A DNA stretch of 49,031 nt from Lingula anatina (Eukaryota; Brachiopoda; Lingulata; Lingulida; Lingulidae), in NCBI RefSeq assembly GCF_001039355.2, contig NW_019775468.1:315921-364951 (forward strand), given 5' to 3'. The stretch's first letter is position 1, and each line of letters starts with the position of its first letter. Below the pieces are notes generated by a model that saw only the letters and a list, made by a program, of their open reading frames with translations, ran no database searches and was not told the DNA's origin. A program made the translations under genes and the position numbers. This document shows positions 15,325 through 30,300 of this stretch, piece after piece.

Positions 15325-18300
15325 ATGTTGCACACGCATGTGTCTAAGTGAAAGCAAATGCATGTGTGTGTGTGTGTGTGTGTGTGTCTTAATATGCATG
15401 CATGTCGCGTGTGCATGCCACAAGTAATCTACTAGTAAACTAATAACCCTGTGTTACATCACACCTAAAGCTAATAGTAAGGAATCACGTCAACTTCACA
15501 GGGACTTGATATGTAACTAACAGCTACCATTCTTATATCTGTGCTGGAAATATAGCTATTTTGGCCCAGTTATTCTGGGGGGAGAATGCTCTTCCAAATA
15601 TCATGGCATTTATGTTTGTGAGATGTGTAAGACAGGTACAGGGATACTGCATGTAAGGTTGCTGGTGTTTCTTAGTGTAGTGATGAGGCATACTACATGT
15701 ATATCACATCTTCGCATATAAACTGGTCACTATAAAGACAGATATGTACTACCATAGATACACCACAAGTGTGTGAGGTATATGTGAAGTACAGGAATGC
15801 AAAGCATGAGCATCTTGCCGATTGTCCATGTATCTGAATCATACCATGCTGAATGTTACACATGTCACACTCATGCATGTCTTGCTCTCGACATCCTCCA
15901 CGGCACAACTGGCCATATATAAATTGTGGCATAAACTGAGTGCTTGGAACAAGCTTCAGACAAGGGGAAATGACCACATGTGATTATGACTAATGGATGA
16001 CTGGCCTGAAGACTTATAGTTTTCCTCTTGCAGCCCCACCAAAATGTTAGCCCTGTAAATCGTAATTAACCTGGCCAACACAGATTTTTTCTTTTCAAAC
16101 CTCAAAACATTCTCAACTGCCCTCTGGATCCAACTTGTTCCTCAATCTTGTCCTATGTATCAGAAATGTTAACTGAGAAGGTTTCCAAGCTCCTGCTCTC
16201 TGGTTTCTGTGGAAACAGGTGGTCAGAAAATAAAACTGACCAAGTGGACAATGCACTGGTCAAGCTTACCTGTGGTGTGTTGATGTGCATCAGCTTCAGT
16301 AGCACCGACTGTGACAAGTTCCTGACCTGGATAAAACAAAAACACAAACTACAGTGATAGACAGTATTAAAATTGTACATTAATATTCCTTAAAGGAGAG
16401 ATTGCAAATACTGAAGTCAATATGCAATTGATTAATAGAGGTTTGATGTTTATTAAAATTAACTTTGTGTATTTCCTTTTATTTTCTTTTTCTTTTTGGG
16501 CCAGTGATGACCACTGCCCATGTCATGTTTCCAATTAGCATGCATATATGGAGGTAAGAAAATGCCTTCCACTGGGGCAGCTTGTTCTACGACTGTTCGA
16601 AACTATCAATTTAGCCCCAGGTTCACCATTCTCTACTAAAATTTAATACAATTCTCAGGTTGTTGGGTTGGAAGCAATTCCCCACAAGGATTTCCCTACA
16701 AATATGTAACTCTCAGCAGGCTATCACAACAATGAAGGTCACTCTGTATGAGTAGTTTAGGTTGTCAAACCAATATACTACACAAGAGCAATCTAAATAT
16801 CTCTGAAAATCGATGTCTGCAGGATCTGGCATAAATTTTAGCACATTTCAAATTTCATTCAAGTTAACAAAATTCTGTAGTATAATGAGATTTTAAAAGT
16901 ATCAATGCATCTTTTAATTTCTTATAATTCATTTTTGAAATAATTTATTACATTATCCTTTTGTAAAATGTGTGCTGCTTTCTTTATATCTCAGAACTGA
17001 GACTGATATCAAATTTATGTTATCCTGATGGCCATTAAACATAATTATTAGTATCAAATACTGCTCCTAGAGGGCAACCATGGATCAGCAAGGCAAGACA
17101 AGCCCATCTACTTACCTCATCGTGATTGTCTCCTAATCTATTTACTGCATTGGACAATACTGAAATAACAACAGAGCAATGATAAGCCAGGTGATAATAC
17201 TGTGTCACTTATTTATAGAGCATAATGTATAAAGATATCAAAACTTCAGAAGCCAGTTGATTAAATCATTGTTGTGAAATGCATTTGCCAGAATGAAAGG
17301 GAGTTGAAACTTGAAATGCACTTACAAAATTACAATGAAAGAAAAGAAAACAACAAGTTTATACTTTTTTTAAAAGTTACGAATTTGACAGTTTAGGCAT
17401 CAAAAATTTTAATTTCACATTAATTCCACCAAAACACAAGAATGTGGGACAAAAACAAAAATTATATTTGTTCATGACCTCAATCTTGTAATTAATATTA
17501 CTGGTACAGGCCCCAACTGTGGGTATATGTAATATAATATCAAATATGAAGAAAAACACCCATTATTTTCATGCCCAGAAAAGCATTCTAACCCTGTAGA
17601 CAGTGTAATCAAAAACACATTTGTCTCTACTAAGTCTCTGTTTGCTGTCACAATATTATGATCTATGGTCTAAAAAACTGTCATGAACCATATGCTATAA
17701 TATCAATAAGAACCATTATCTGATTTATTATTAATCACCATTAAATCATCACTAATTAATTAAAGCAATGATGATATACTATAAATAAAGGGAAGTTGAC
17801 TGGATGAAGGATGAAACTGGGAATTTGTATAGAAACTGGGAATTACTAAGAAAAATAAAACATTGCTATGTTTGCATGTGGAATAACCTTTTGAGAAATG
17901 TTAAACAAACAAAAAATTTTTAAAAAAATTAAATTTGAAGGTGTGAGGGTTTAAGTGATTTTTGAATTATGAACGAGTATAAAAAAGCTTAAAGGTCTCG
18001 CTTAGTCACTGGCATAGATCCACCAGCAGATTACATTACAATAAATACAATATATTTTGGCTGAGTAAAAAGTGCAAATTGAGAAGATATAGAAATGACA
18101 GTTAAAAAGCAATTATGTGTCCATTTAGTGTAAATCATTCATCACAACAAATAACAAATTCCTATCTCCACAAATAATTTACAACAAGTGAACTTCTGAC
18201 ACTTAAAAATGATTTAATAAAAACAATCACTTTTCTATAATTTTGGTCATGTTCAAACCCCAGCCAGGCAAGTACTGCTGGAGACATACTTTAGTTACTA

Positions 18301-21300
18301 CTAATATCCAACTGTTACTGCATACCAAAACATAAAAAATGTTCCCAACTGATCTAACTCAGACCAGAAAAATTCAGCGGTCAACATATGAGGCATGTAC
18401 ACAATAAATCTAGCTTAGAGGAAATAATATTCAAACGTTAATACAAGTGGGGTTCACATCTTGATTTAACTTAAACCAGAAATAGTCAATCTGATGTTGT
18501 TGGCCAAATAAAGCACAGAATCTCATACAAAACACTACACAGAGATTTTTATCATTCAAAATGTATGTCTTAATTAAGTGTGGGGAAATTATTTACTTTT
18601 ACATATTTTTGAAAATTAGGATTCGCACTATGTGAACTTCTTATAAAACATCTGATTTATCAAGCATTGAACTAAGGCCACACTTTTTTAATTTTATGGA
18701 TGACATCCTGCGCGCGCACCGATTTTCGTCCGTTCTCCAAAAAAAAAAAAAAAAAATCCCAAGAGCGTCGTGGTATTTGGTGGACTGAAGGTCAGACAGG
18801 CCACCCGATAGTTGGCTGCTACGTGTGAGTCGAAGTAGACAAAATGGCATCGACCGAAATTACCTTTTTTAGATTTGGTAGTAGGAAGCATAGGCCTATC
18901 TTTGCTTCATTTTTTAACAATTTTGTGAAGTGTTCACAATGCTTAAATTTTCTGAGAGTACAAATAATGACACGCTGTTTATTTGATATTTGTTTTATTG
19001 ATTGCTATGCCAACAGAATGCATGAAATAACCTGAAATAGATTTGGTAATATGCAGCACATATATATTCATGACTTTTTACCTTTCTACGAAGTAGGCCC
19101 TATTCACAATGCTTTAATATTTTGAGAGCATGGATAAAGACATGTTGTTAGTTTGTTACGTGTTTCTGTGGTAAATTAGTGTTTCCAGCTGTGTACTGAA
19201 AACATAACTTTTCTTAAGCAGTTTTTTTTTTTTTGACTGTTTTTTTTTTTTTTCGCCCGCTCGCGCCGATTTTGGGGTCCCCAGAGGATGTCATCCATAA
19301 AAATAAAAAAGTGTGGCCTAAAGTAAATTTCTGAAGCCCAAAATCAGCAATGCTAATGTCTGACCTAAGTATGACCAAGGGTGGGGGTCACTGAAGCCTG
19401 GCTATATGGGTCAACATATCTCCCCTGACATAGTGAAGCAGGATTAATATGTTTCTGATAGCTATCTGTGGACAATTTATGACAACAACAGTAAATACAT
19501 GAGATAGTGACCTCAGCAATAAAGGTATTTGTTGACAGGCCCATCACAAAGTTCATGGCTCAGTCACACACATATTCTGCTCAAAAGATTACGGTAAAGA
19601 TTTTATATTTTCAAATTCCTTACTTATTGCAATAATATATTTCCTTAAAATTCATCATTAAAACATTGCACCTATGATCCCCACATTAAGGAGGACACTG
19701 ATTAAAGTGAAAGGTGTGACTGTTCATCTTATTTCCTGTGCTAAAGCATAAAGAGTATCAAAAAGGTGTATAATATATGGTCAAATTGTATTTATGTATT
19801 GGGAAATATGCTTTATAAGTCACCAAAAGTGAAGATCTATGAAAAACCTTGTTTTAGTTATATGTATGCTGGTTAATATAAATTTTTAATGTCATCTGCA
19901 TTACATATATACATGTGATTTAAAAGAAGAACACACAGTCCTGTGAACTTTACTTACCTGTCATTGTGTGGCTTTTAAAGCGCTCCCCCATCCGATCTAT
20001 TAAAAGTGAAAGTACTTCTAAACCATTACCAGATATCTAAAAAAGATAACAAAATAAGATTATGAATATGGTTCATGAAGCTAACAAGTCTGACTGTAGC
20101 TATTCAAATAGTCTTCACTTTAAACCCCCCCCTCCCCATTACTTCCCTTCAATTATTTCACCCAAAATGACCACATGCCGCCCTAAAATGACCTCACAAA
20201 ACCTCTTAGCTGAAACAACACCCAACCCCCTAAAATACTTCTTAGTTTCATTCAGACTCAGTTATCTCCAACATGTGATGAGTCTCTTGTTTATATTATA
20301 ACAAGTTCACTATCAGAAAACATCAGTAAGCACAGCCATAGCATGTAGTGTTTTCCCCAAGTGTACCTCACTGTACAGTAGAAATTAAAGAGATACAACA
20401 GGCTAGCTGGCTAGATGTTATTACAAACCTCTCACAACTTTTACAGATACTCAGCATTCTGATATATATATATATATATATAAACCCAAAAAAAGTTCAA
20501 TATTTTTCCTTTTTTCTCTTGGGGAGAGGGTATCTTTATTGTATTTTCCTCACTTTTTGTCTTCTTTACACCACTTGTTCAGTACTATAATCCTATCTTT
20601 CCATTGACTCCCTGGCCTGAACTGAACACAGACCACAGATCTCATATATTGATATCAACATTTCTGATCAGCTGTCTGAGCACAGACATCTAAACCTAAT
20701 GCTGCTATATGTGTACTAGGTCTGGGCTACTTATCTGCTCAATGTTCAGCTGTGCAGACACAGACTCAGCCATGCAAAGGCATGCCAAATAATTTATGGT
20801 AAATACTCATTACTTTTGAACAAGCCAAATTGATATTCTCCAACAGAATATTTTCGTTTGTAAAATTTTTGACTCAGAAAATATTCAAAGTCATGTATGG
20901 CTTCATGGAACATTTCAGTGAATATATAACAATGGGGGATCTTGATTTAGAGAAAAATACTGGCCAGTGAATGGGATATTTGAAATGATCAGGAAATTAC
21001 TGTAGCAGATAGCAGGAAACCAGACCTGATGCACAAGCATGCCCTGAACAATGCTGTCCACCAGATAATAAGGAATCCCTGATGCTGCAGAAGTCTATTG
21101 AAAGGAACATGAGATTGTGCAGTGGAAGGCCAACCATGGGACTCTGACAGCCAATGTTTGTGTTCACATCATTACCTCAGGTGTAAAGTTACCTAGATAT
21201 GAGAACAGGTGGTAGAGGAAGAGGCAGGTAGATGGATCGATGGAGGCAGACCAAATACTATATGTTGTTGTATTATAGGAAAAACAGTGGGGCTTGATGT

Positions 21301-24300
21301 ATTAGGCTGACTTCTGAGACCTCTCTCCTCCCCTCTCTCTCTCTCTCACTCTCTCACTCTCTCTCTCTCTGTCACTGTGCATGCAAATGCTAAAGAATGT
21401 TACTGTGTGTGCTCACATGCTAGCATGTGCATGAAAGGGAGAGAGAGATTTTCACTGTAGACATTAACTTTCCCTGCACATATGCACATACACCACAACA
21501 CCTTGGAAACCATAACGATGACAACAATATTATAAATAAAAATGACATCAGATAATATAGCCTTAAGACTGCACACTGTAATTAGTAACACCTTTCCTTT
21601 TGGGTGTAATAATTCACCTCGAGTCTCCAACAGGTGCCTGACACACTGAGGAGATAATATGCAGCTTGAGACAGTCACTAACTGGAGATCTGATGTCTTT
21701 CTACATGGACAATCAACATTAACAATGCTTTGAGAGGCACTGCTGGAATGCTGGATCGTCATTATCATGATTATNCGGCATCGCCATCGGCGACGACAGA
21801 CGCAGGTGATGGCAATACGTACAGACACATCTGTGTCTGTACATAATAAAAACACTCAGAAAAGTGTACTAGTAAATATCCTTTAAATTTAATAGTAACT
21901 GTATATTTCTAGATCACAAACTGAAAGTTACTCAATTTAGTTTAATTCTAAGTGAATAAAATTTTTTAAACATGAATATGGGGGCAATGATCACTTCAAT
22001 ATTTCTCAAAGATCCATTCCTACATCAAAATAACCCTCTGCTACCATTGGGATGGTAACAAAAGAAAGCAATGTTCATCAAACTGCACTTAGATTAGCCA
22101 GATTTCAGAGCACAAAGGCTGGACCAATAAACTAAAGAATATTGCACCAGTATCCTAAGTATCCTAAGTATCTAGATTCCTCAATAAAGGAAAAACAGTT
22201 TTCCACTCATTGTGTTTTTGCTGAAAGTGCAGAGCAATGACGACGGCGATGAAAAAAAAAACAGGCAGCAGCTATATGTACAGACACATAAAAAGGCATG
22301 ATCTTAAAAGGTCCTGCCTGATTTGTCCCATACTCACATTTCAATGGTTTGCTGCAGACAGATGAGTGTTTCCTCCCGGACCCGCCACAATTTATGTGAG
22401 AATCCTGTCATGAGACGATCCCATACAGACTGAAACAGAAAATTACCAATTTAATAATAATAATATTAATAATAATAATAATAATAATAATATTTTACTG
22501 AGCAATAAATGTATGTTCTTTTATTTATAATGTGGTAACACAATCATAAATAATCCTTTTACAGAATGTGTTTTCTATATTACATAATAGATGGTTGTCT
22601 GTCGTGATGATAAAATTACATTATTTATTGCACTCATTGTGAGAGGTTACTGTTACACATTATGATGCAAATATGCATCTCAGCCCTCTTATAACAATAT
22701 ATAGATCAATTATTTCACAAAGCTTTATATATAATTCTAAAATATAACAAATAATAGGAACATAATTATTTTCCCTAGTCTTAGAGATTTAAAGAGACTT
22801 ATCTTGCCTTAAGTGTGCACTATATTTCTGGTGATAAATTGTTTCGCCTTTTGTAACACTATTCTTTACACCTAGAGCAGGTGTCTCACAAGGAATTTTA
22901 TGTAAAACTAGTTTCGACAAAAACATTCTCTCAGGTATGTTCTGATATCTGTCTGTTACATTTTAGAATACTAATTACTTACAGTATGTCCAATGATGCA
23001 TTTTCTCAAGAGAGAGACTGTACAATAAATTGTTTCAATGAACATCTATTATGAGAAACTGACGTATGTTGTTCTGCCCTCTATTTTTCAGTGTAGTTTT
23101 TAGAGAAGACAGCTATTTTTGAAGAAATTGGATACATATAGATTTATATGCTAAATTCTGAATTTTGCTTATAGAGTATTTCTATTCCTGGGCTATCATA
23201 TACCCCAGAGATATATCCTACAGTCAAAGTATCTGTCTCACTTCAGCATACCAATACTTCATTAAGTATGCCTTGGACACAGAAGGGAATGTGGGATGTC
23301 CTGCAGCTACTCTAGAAAGGTCACTAACACAGTGCTAATTTCCACCCACATCATTGAGCACATAGCTTGACAGCATACTTCTTGTATAAAGTCCTAGCCC
23401 ATTTGAAGCTATTAGTAGGAGAGTGGAAGTTGTTCTAGATGTCATAGCATGGAGTACAGAACATTTCTTGATATTATGATCATAAATAAGGCATGATGTG
23501 AAACCATTTCTAAATCTGCAAAATCACATGTATTAAATATATATGTCTAGGTCAGTAAAGGACAGTCGTTCCAATCTGTCACTGTTTTCCAGCCACATCA
23601 CAAAGACAGTGTTATTTGGAGTGTCACCTATGGCAAGCAGTCAAGAAACAGGTCTAAGGGAGAAGTTAACATTTAATACTGATATTACAGTTCCTGACAG
23701 CAGGTGTATAAAAACTTTACATCACCCTCAGGTCTGGGAGCTCACTGTCTGTGTTCTGCTTGAGTCATGTAGACAATAACTGTAGCCTGTCAGGTTTCTT
23801 TTTTCCTGACTTAAGTTAGTATTTTAATGACTTACCACTTAGAGTTATTCTTGAGTAAGGTCATAGACAAATTATTGAATACAGTGCTTACTTCATATGA
23901 AGTACGATCAGAATTTTTTTTTTTATTTGCATAGTTCAGCATTTCAATAGAGCAAATAATCCAACTGTTTGACTTTTTCCTAAAAAAAAAGAAAGAGACC
24001 AACTGTTTGTTACATTCCAACTCAGAAACATATAGTACACAGTTAACTCCCCAAATATTCTCATGTTATATCTCAAATTTGATATTTGATATAAGCTAAA
24101 ACTTATAAGCAATGCCAAGCTTCAACCTCAGCGTAAATAAAAAAACTGTGCCAGTCCTAAAAGTGGTCAAGTTGTTAATTGTACAAGACATGTCGACACT
24201 GACCGGGTCATCTTCTGGAAAACACCTGATCTAAGAGATGTCTACCACTCACAGGGAATTAGGTCAACATCATGGATGATGAGGGACTTCATCACATCAT

Positions 24301-27300
24301 TTCAATCTTTAGAGAGAGAATCTCTGATCTGTGCACGTGTGTGTGTGTGTGTGTGTGTATGCGTGTTGCACAGGTAAGTGTCTAACCGCATGTGAATGTA
24401 TGTGTGTGTCAGTCTAAGTATGCATGCATGTCATGTGTGCATGCCACAAGTAATCTACTAGTAAACTAATAACCTTGTGTTACATCACACCTAAAGCTGA
24501 TAGTAAAGAATCACGCCAACTTCACAGGGACTTGATATAACTAGCAGCTACCATTCTTATACAGTATCTGTGCTGGAAATACAGCTACTTTGGCCCAGTT
24601 ATTCTGGGGGAGAATGCTCTTCCAAATATCATGGCATTTATGCGTGTGAGATGTGTAGGACAGGTACAGGGATATGGCATTTAAGGTTGCTGGTGTTTTT
24701 TAGTGTAGTGATGAGGCAAACTACACCTATATCACATCTTTTTCGCATATAAACTGGTCATGATAAAGACAGATATGTAATACTGTAGATGCACCACAAG
24801 TGCGTGAGGTTTATGTGAAGTACAGGAATGAAAAGCATGAGCATCTTGCGGATTGTTGGTATATCTAAATTATACCATGCTAAATGTTGCACATGTCACA
24901 CTCATGCATGACATGCGCTCGACATCCTCCATGGCACAAATGACCATATATAAATTGTGACATAAACTGAGTGCTTGGAACAAGCTTCAGACAAGGGGAA
25001 ATGACCGCATGTGATTATGACTAATGGATAACTGGCCCGAAGACTTATAGTTTTCCTCTTGCAGCCCCACCAACATGTTAGCCCTGCAAATCATAATTAA
25101 CCTGCCAGGATAGAATTTTTTTTTTTTCAAATTTCAAAACATTCTCAACTGTCCTCTGGATCCGATTTGTTCCTCAATCTCTTCCTAAGTATAAGAAATG
25201 TTAACTGAGAAGGTTTCAAAGCACCTGCCCTTTGGTTTCTGTGGATACAGGTGGTCAGAAAATAAAACTGACCAAGTAGACAGTGCACTGGTCAAGCTTA
25301 CCTGTGGTGTGTTGATGTGCATCAGCTTCAGTAGCACTGACTGTGACAAGTTCCTGACCTGGATAAAGCAAAAACACAAACTATAGTGATAGACAGTAAA
25401 GTGTACATTTAATATTCCTTAAATAACGGCTTACAAATACTGAAGTCAATATGCAATTGATTAATAGAGGTTTGATGTTTACTAAAATTAACTTTGTGTA
25501 TTTCTTTATTTTTTTCTTTTTCTTTTTGGGCTAGTGATGACCACTGCCCATGTCATGTTTCCAATTAGCATGCACATATGGGGCAGCTTGTTCTACTACT
25601 GTTCAAAACTATCAATTTAGCCCCAGGTTCACCATTCTCTACTAAAATTTAAAACAATCCTCAGGTTGTTGGGTTGGAAGCAATTTCCCATAAGGATTTC
25701 CCTACAAATATGTAACTCTCAGCAGGCTATCACAACAATGAAGGTCCCTCTGTATGAGTAGTTTAGGTTGTCAAACCAATATACTACACAAGAGCAATCT
25801 AAATATCTCTGAAAATCGATGTCTGCAGGATCTGGCATAAATTTTAGCACATTTCAAATTTCATTCAAGTTAACAAAATTCTGTAGTATAAAGAGATTTT
25901 AAAAGTATCAATGCATCTTTTAATTTCTTATAATTCATTTTTGAAATAATTTATTACATTATCCTTTTGTAAAATGTGTGCTGCTTTCTTTATATCTAAG
26001 AACTGAGACTGATATCAAATTTATTTTATCCTGATGGCCATTAAACATAATTATTAGTATCAAATACTGTTCCTAGAGGGCAACCATGGATCAGCAAGGC
26101 AAGACAAGCTTATCTACTTACCTCATCATGATTGTCTCCTAATCTATTTACTGCATTGGACAATACTGAAATAACAACAGAGCAATGATAAGCCAGGTGA
26201 TAATACTGTGTCACTTATTTATAGAGCATAATGTATAAAGATATCAAAACTTCAGAAGCCAGTTGATTAAATCATTGTTGTGAAATGCATTTGCCAGAAT
26301 GAAAAGGAGTTGAAACTTGAAATGCACTTACAAAATTACAATGAAAGAAAAGAAAACAACAAGTTTATACTTTTTTTAAAAGTTACGAATTTGACAGTTT
26401 AGGCATCAAAAATTTTAATTTCACATTAATTCCACCTAAACACAAGAATGTGGGACAAAAACAAAAATTATATTTGTTCATGACATCAATCTTGTAATTA
26501 ATATTACTGGTACAGGCCCCAACTGTGGGTATATGTAATATAATATCAAATATGAAGAAAAACACCATTATTTTCATGCCCAGAAAAGCATTCTAACCCT
26601 GTAGACAGTGTAATCAAAAACACATTTGTCTCTACCAAGTCTCCGTTTGCTGTCACAATATTATGATCTACGGTCTAAAAAACTGTCATGAACCATACAC
26701 TATAATATTAATAAGAACCATTATCTGATTTATTATTAATCACCATTAAATCATCACTAATTAATTAAAGCAATGATATACTATAAATAAAGGGATGTTG
26801 ACTGGAATAAGGATGAAACTAGGAATATGTATAGAAACCAGAAATTAATACAAAAAATAGAAGCAAAAGTATGTTTGCATATGCAATAACCTTTTGAGAA
26901 ATGTTAAACGAACATAAAATTTCAAAAATTTAATTATATTTGAAGGTTTGAGGGTTTAAGTGATTTTTAAATTATGAACAAGTATAAAAAAGGTTAAAGG
27001 TCTCGCTTAGTCACTGACATAGATCTACCAGCAGATTACTATACATTACAATAAATACAATCTATTTTGGCTGAGTAAAAAGTGCAAATTGAGAAGATAT
27101 AGAAATGACAGTTAAAAAGCAATTATGTGTCCATTTAGTGTAAATCATTCATCACAACAAATAACGATTTCCTATCTCCACAAATAATTTACAACAAGTG
27201 AACTTCTGACACTTAAAAATTATTTAATAAAAACAATCACTTTTCTATAATTTTGGACATGTTCAAACCCCAGCCAGGCAAGTACTGTTGGAGGCATACT

Positions 27301-30300
27301 TTAGTTACTACTAATATCCAACTGTGACTGCATACCAAAACATAAAAAATGTTCCCAACTGATCTAACTCAGACCAGAAAAATTCAGCGGTCAACATATG
27401 AGGCATGTTCACAATAAATCTAGCTTAGAGGAGATAATATTCAAACGTTAATACAAGTGGGGTTCACATCTTGATTTAACTTAAACCAGAAATAGTCAAT
27501 CTGATGTTGTTGGCCAAATAAAGCACCGAATCTCATACAAAACACTACACAGAGATTTTTATCATTCAAAATGTATGTCTTAATTAAGTGTGGGGAAATT
27601 ATTTACTTTTACATATTTTTGAAAATTAGGATTCGCATTATGTGAACTTCTCATAAAATACTTGATTTATCAAGCATTGAACTGAGCAAAATTTCTGAAG
27701 CCCAAAATCAGCAATGCTTATGTCTGACCTAAGTTAGACCAAGGGTGGGGGTCACTGAAGCTTGGCTATATGGGTTAACATATCTCCCCTGACATAGTGA
27801 GGCAGGATTAATATGTTTCTGATAGCTATCTGTGGACAATTTATGACAACAACAGTAAATACATGAGATAGTGACCTCAACAGTAAAGGTATTTGTTGAC
27901 AGGCCCATCACAAAGTTCATGGCTCGCACACATATTCTGCTCTAAAAGATTACGGTAAAGGATTGAAATTTTCAAATTCCTAACTTATTGCAACATTATA
28001 CTTCCTTATAATTTATTATTAAAACATTGCACCAATGATCCCCAAATTAAGGAGGACACCGATTAAAGGTAATGGTGTAACTGTTCACGTTATTTCCTGT
28101 GCTAAAGCATAAAGAGTATCAAAAGGGTGTATAATATATGGTCAAATTGTATTTATGTATTGGGAAATATGCTTTTTAAGTCACCAAAAGTGAAGATCTA
28201 TGAAAAACCTTGTTTTAGTTATATGTATGCTGGTATAATATAAATTTTTAATGTCATCTGCATAACATATATACATGTGATTTAAAAAAAGGACACACAG
28301 TCCTGTGAACTTTACTTACCTGTCATTGTGTGGCTTTTAAAGCGCTCCCCCATCCGATCTATTAAAAGTGAAAGTACTTCTAAACCATTACCAGATATCT
28401 GAAAAAGTTAACAAAATAAGATTATGTATATGGTTCATGAAGCTAACGAGTCTGACTGTAGCTAATCAAATAGTCTTCACTTTAACCCCCCCTCCCCATT
28501 GCCCCCCAACACCTGGGTACTTCCCATCAATTATTTCATAGTGCATCTTCACCCAAAATGACCACATGCCGCCCTAAAATGACCTCACAAAACCTCTTAG
28601 CTGAAATTACACCCCACCCCCTAAAATACTTCTTAGGGTGCTTTCCCAGAGGTTTAGATCGATCTAAAGATTAAGATTTAGATCGACCTAACTCCCTGGG
28701 GGTTCACGCTAAATTGCAGTCAGCCGAGCGGGCACCATAGTTAATTACCTCCTTACAGCTTTTAGTAGGCGGGACAGACGCTTAACCCGGCCAAGCTGAC
28801 AGTAATCTAGTGAGACTCCCCACAGGGATAGATCGATCTAAAAATCTATGGAAATGGGGTGTTAGTTTCATTCAGATTCAGTTATCTCTAAACATGTGAT
28901 GAGTCTCTTGTTTATATTATAACAAGTTCACTATCAGAAAACATCATTTAGCACAGCCATAGCATGTACAGTAGTGTTTTCCCCCAGTGTACCTCACTGT
29001 ACAGTAGAAATAAAAGATATAACAGGCTAGCTGGCTAGATGTTATTACAAACCTCTCACAACTTTTACAGATACTCAGCATTCTGATATATATATATATT
29101 ATATATATATTCTGATATGGCTGTGCTAAATGATGTTTTCTGATAGTGAACTATATATATATAAACACAAAAAATTTCAATATTTTTCCTTTTTTCTCTT
29201 GGGGAGGGGGTATCTTTATTGTATTTTCCTCACTTTTTGTCTTCTTTACACCACTTGTTCAGTACTATAATCCTATCTTTCCATTGACTCCCTGGCCTGA
29301 ACTGAACACAGACTACAGATCTCATATATTGATATCAACATTTCTGATCAGCTATCTGAGCACAGACATCTATACCTAATGCTGCTATATGTGTACTAGG
29401 TCTGGACTGGTTATCTGCTCAATGTTCAGCTGTGCAGACACAGACTCAGCCATGCAAAGGCATGCCAAGTAAGTTGTGGTAAATGCTCATTACTTTTGAA
29501 CAAGCCAAATTGATATTCTCCGACAGAATATTTTCGTTTGTAAAATTTTTGACTCAGAAAATATTCAAAGTCGTGTATGGCTTCAACAAAGATTTCAGTG
29601 AATAAATAACAATGGGGGATCTTGATTTAAAGAAAAAATACTGGCCAATTCATGAATGGGATATTTGAAATGATCAGGAAATTACTGTAGCAGATAGCAG
29701 GAAACCACACCTGATGCACAAGCATGCTCTGAACAATGCTGTCCACCAGATAATAAGGAATCCCTGATGCTGCAGAAGTCTATTGAAAGGAACATGAGAT
29801 TGTGCAGTGGAAGGCCAACCATGGGACTCTGACAGCCAATGTTTGTGTTCACATCATTACCTCAGGTGTTAAGTTACCTAGATGAGAACAGGTGGTAGAG
29901 GAAGAGGCAGGTAGATGGATCGATGGAGGCAGACCAAATACTATATGTTGTTGTATTATAGGAAAAACAGTGGGGCTTGATGTATTAGGCTGACTTCTCA
30001 GACCTCTCCCCCCCCCCCCCTCTCTCTCCCTCTCTCTCACTCTCTCTCTCTCATTCTCTCTGTCACAGTGCATGCAAATGCTAAAGAATGTTACTGTGTG
30101 TGCTCACATGCTAGCATGTGCATGAAAGGGAGAGAGAGATTTTCACTGTAGACATTAACTTTCCCTGCACATATACACATACACCACAACACCTTAGAAA
30201 CCATAACGATGACCACAATATTATAAATAAAAATGACATCTAATAATATAGCCTCAAGACTGCAAACTGTAATTAGTAACACCTTTCCTTTTGGGTGTAA

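Larger units (their letters stand above)
12773..21772. repeat. Copy A of a ~9-kb tandem block containing CLASP exons 2-5
   Basis: 9,000 bp from ATAATAAAAACACTCAG to ATTATCATGATT. It aligns end to end with 21843-30463 in the same orientation, differing by scattered substitutions and small indels. The breakpoints fall in intron 5 (left) and intron 1 (right). Copy A alone carries the 643-bp inverted-repeat element at 18676-19318 and has the longer GT microsatellite (56 versus 22 bp). Intronic parts contain no other gene. See the findings for the choice between a false haplotype duplication and a real one. Confidence 0.97.

Noticed and set aside
15222-15423. Two overlapping His/Thr-repeat frames
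   Set aside because: They are translations of a GT microsatellite.
18241-18300. GTTCAAACCCCAGCC, resembling a tRNA B-box
   Set aside because: No A-box or cloverleaf could be built around it, and it is intronic sequence shared by both copies.
29849-30073. Arg/Glu-repeat frame
   Set aside because: It is a translation of a CT tract in copy B and is not kept in copy A.
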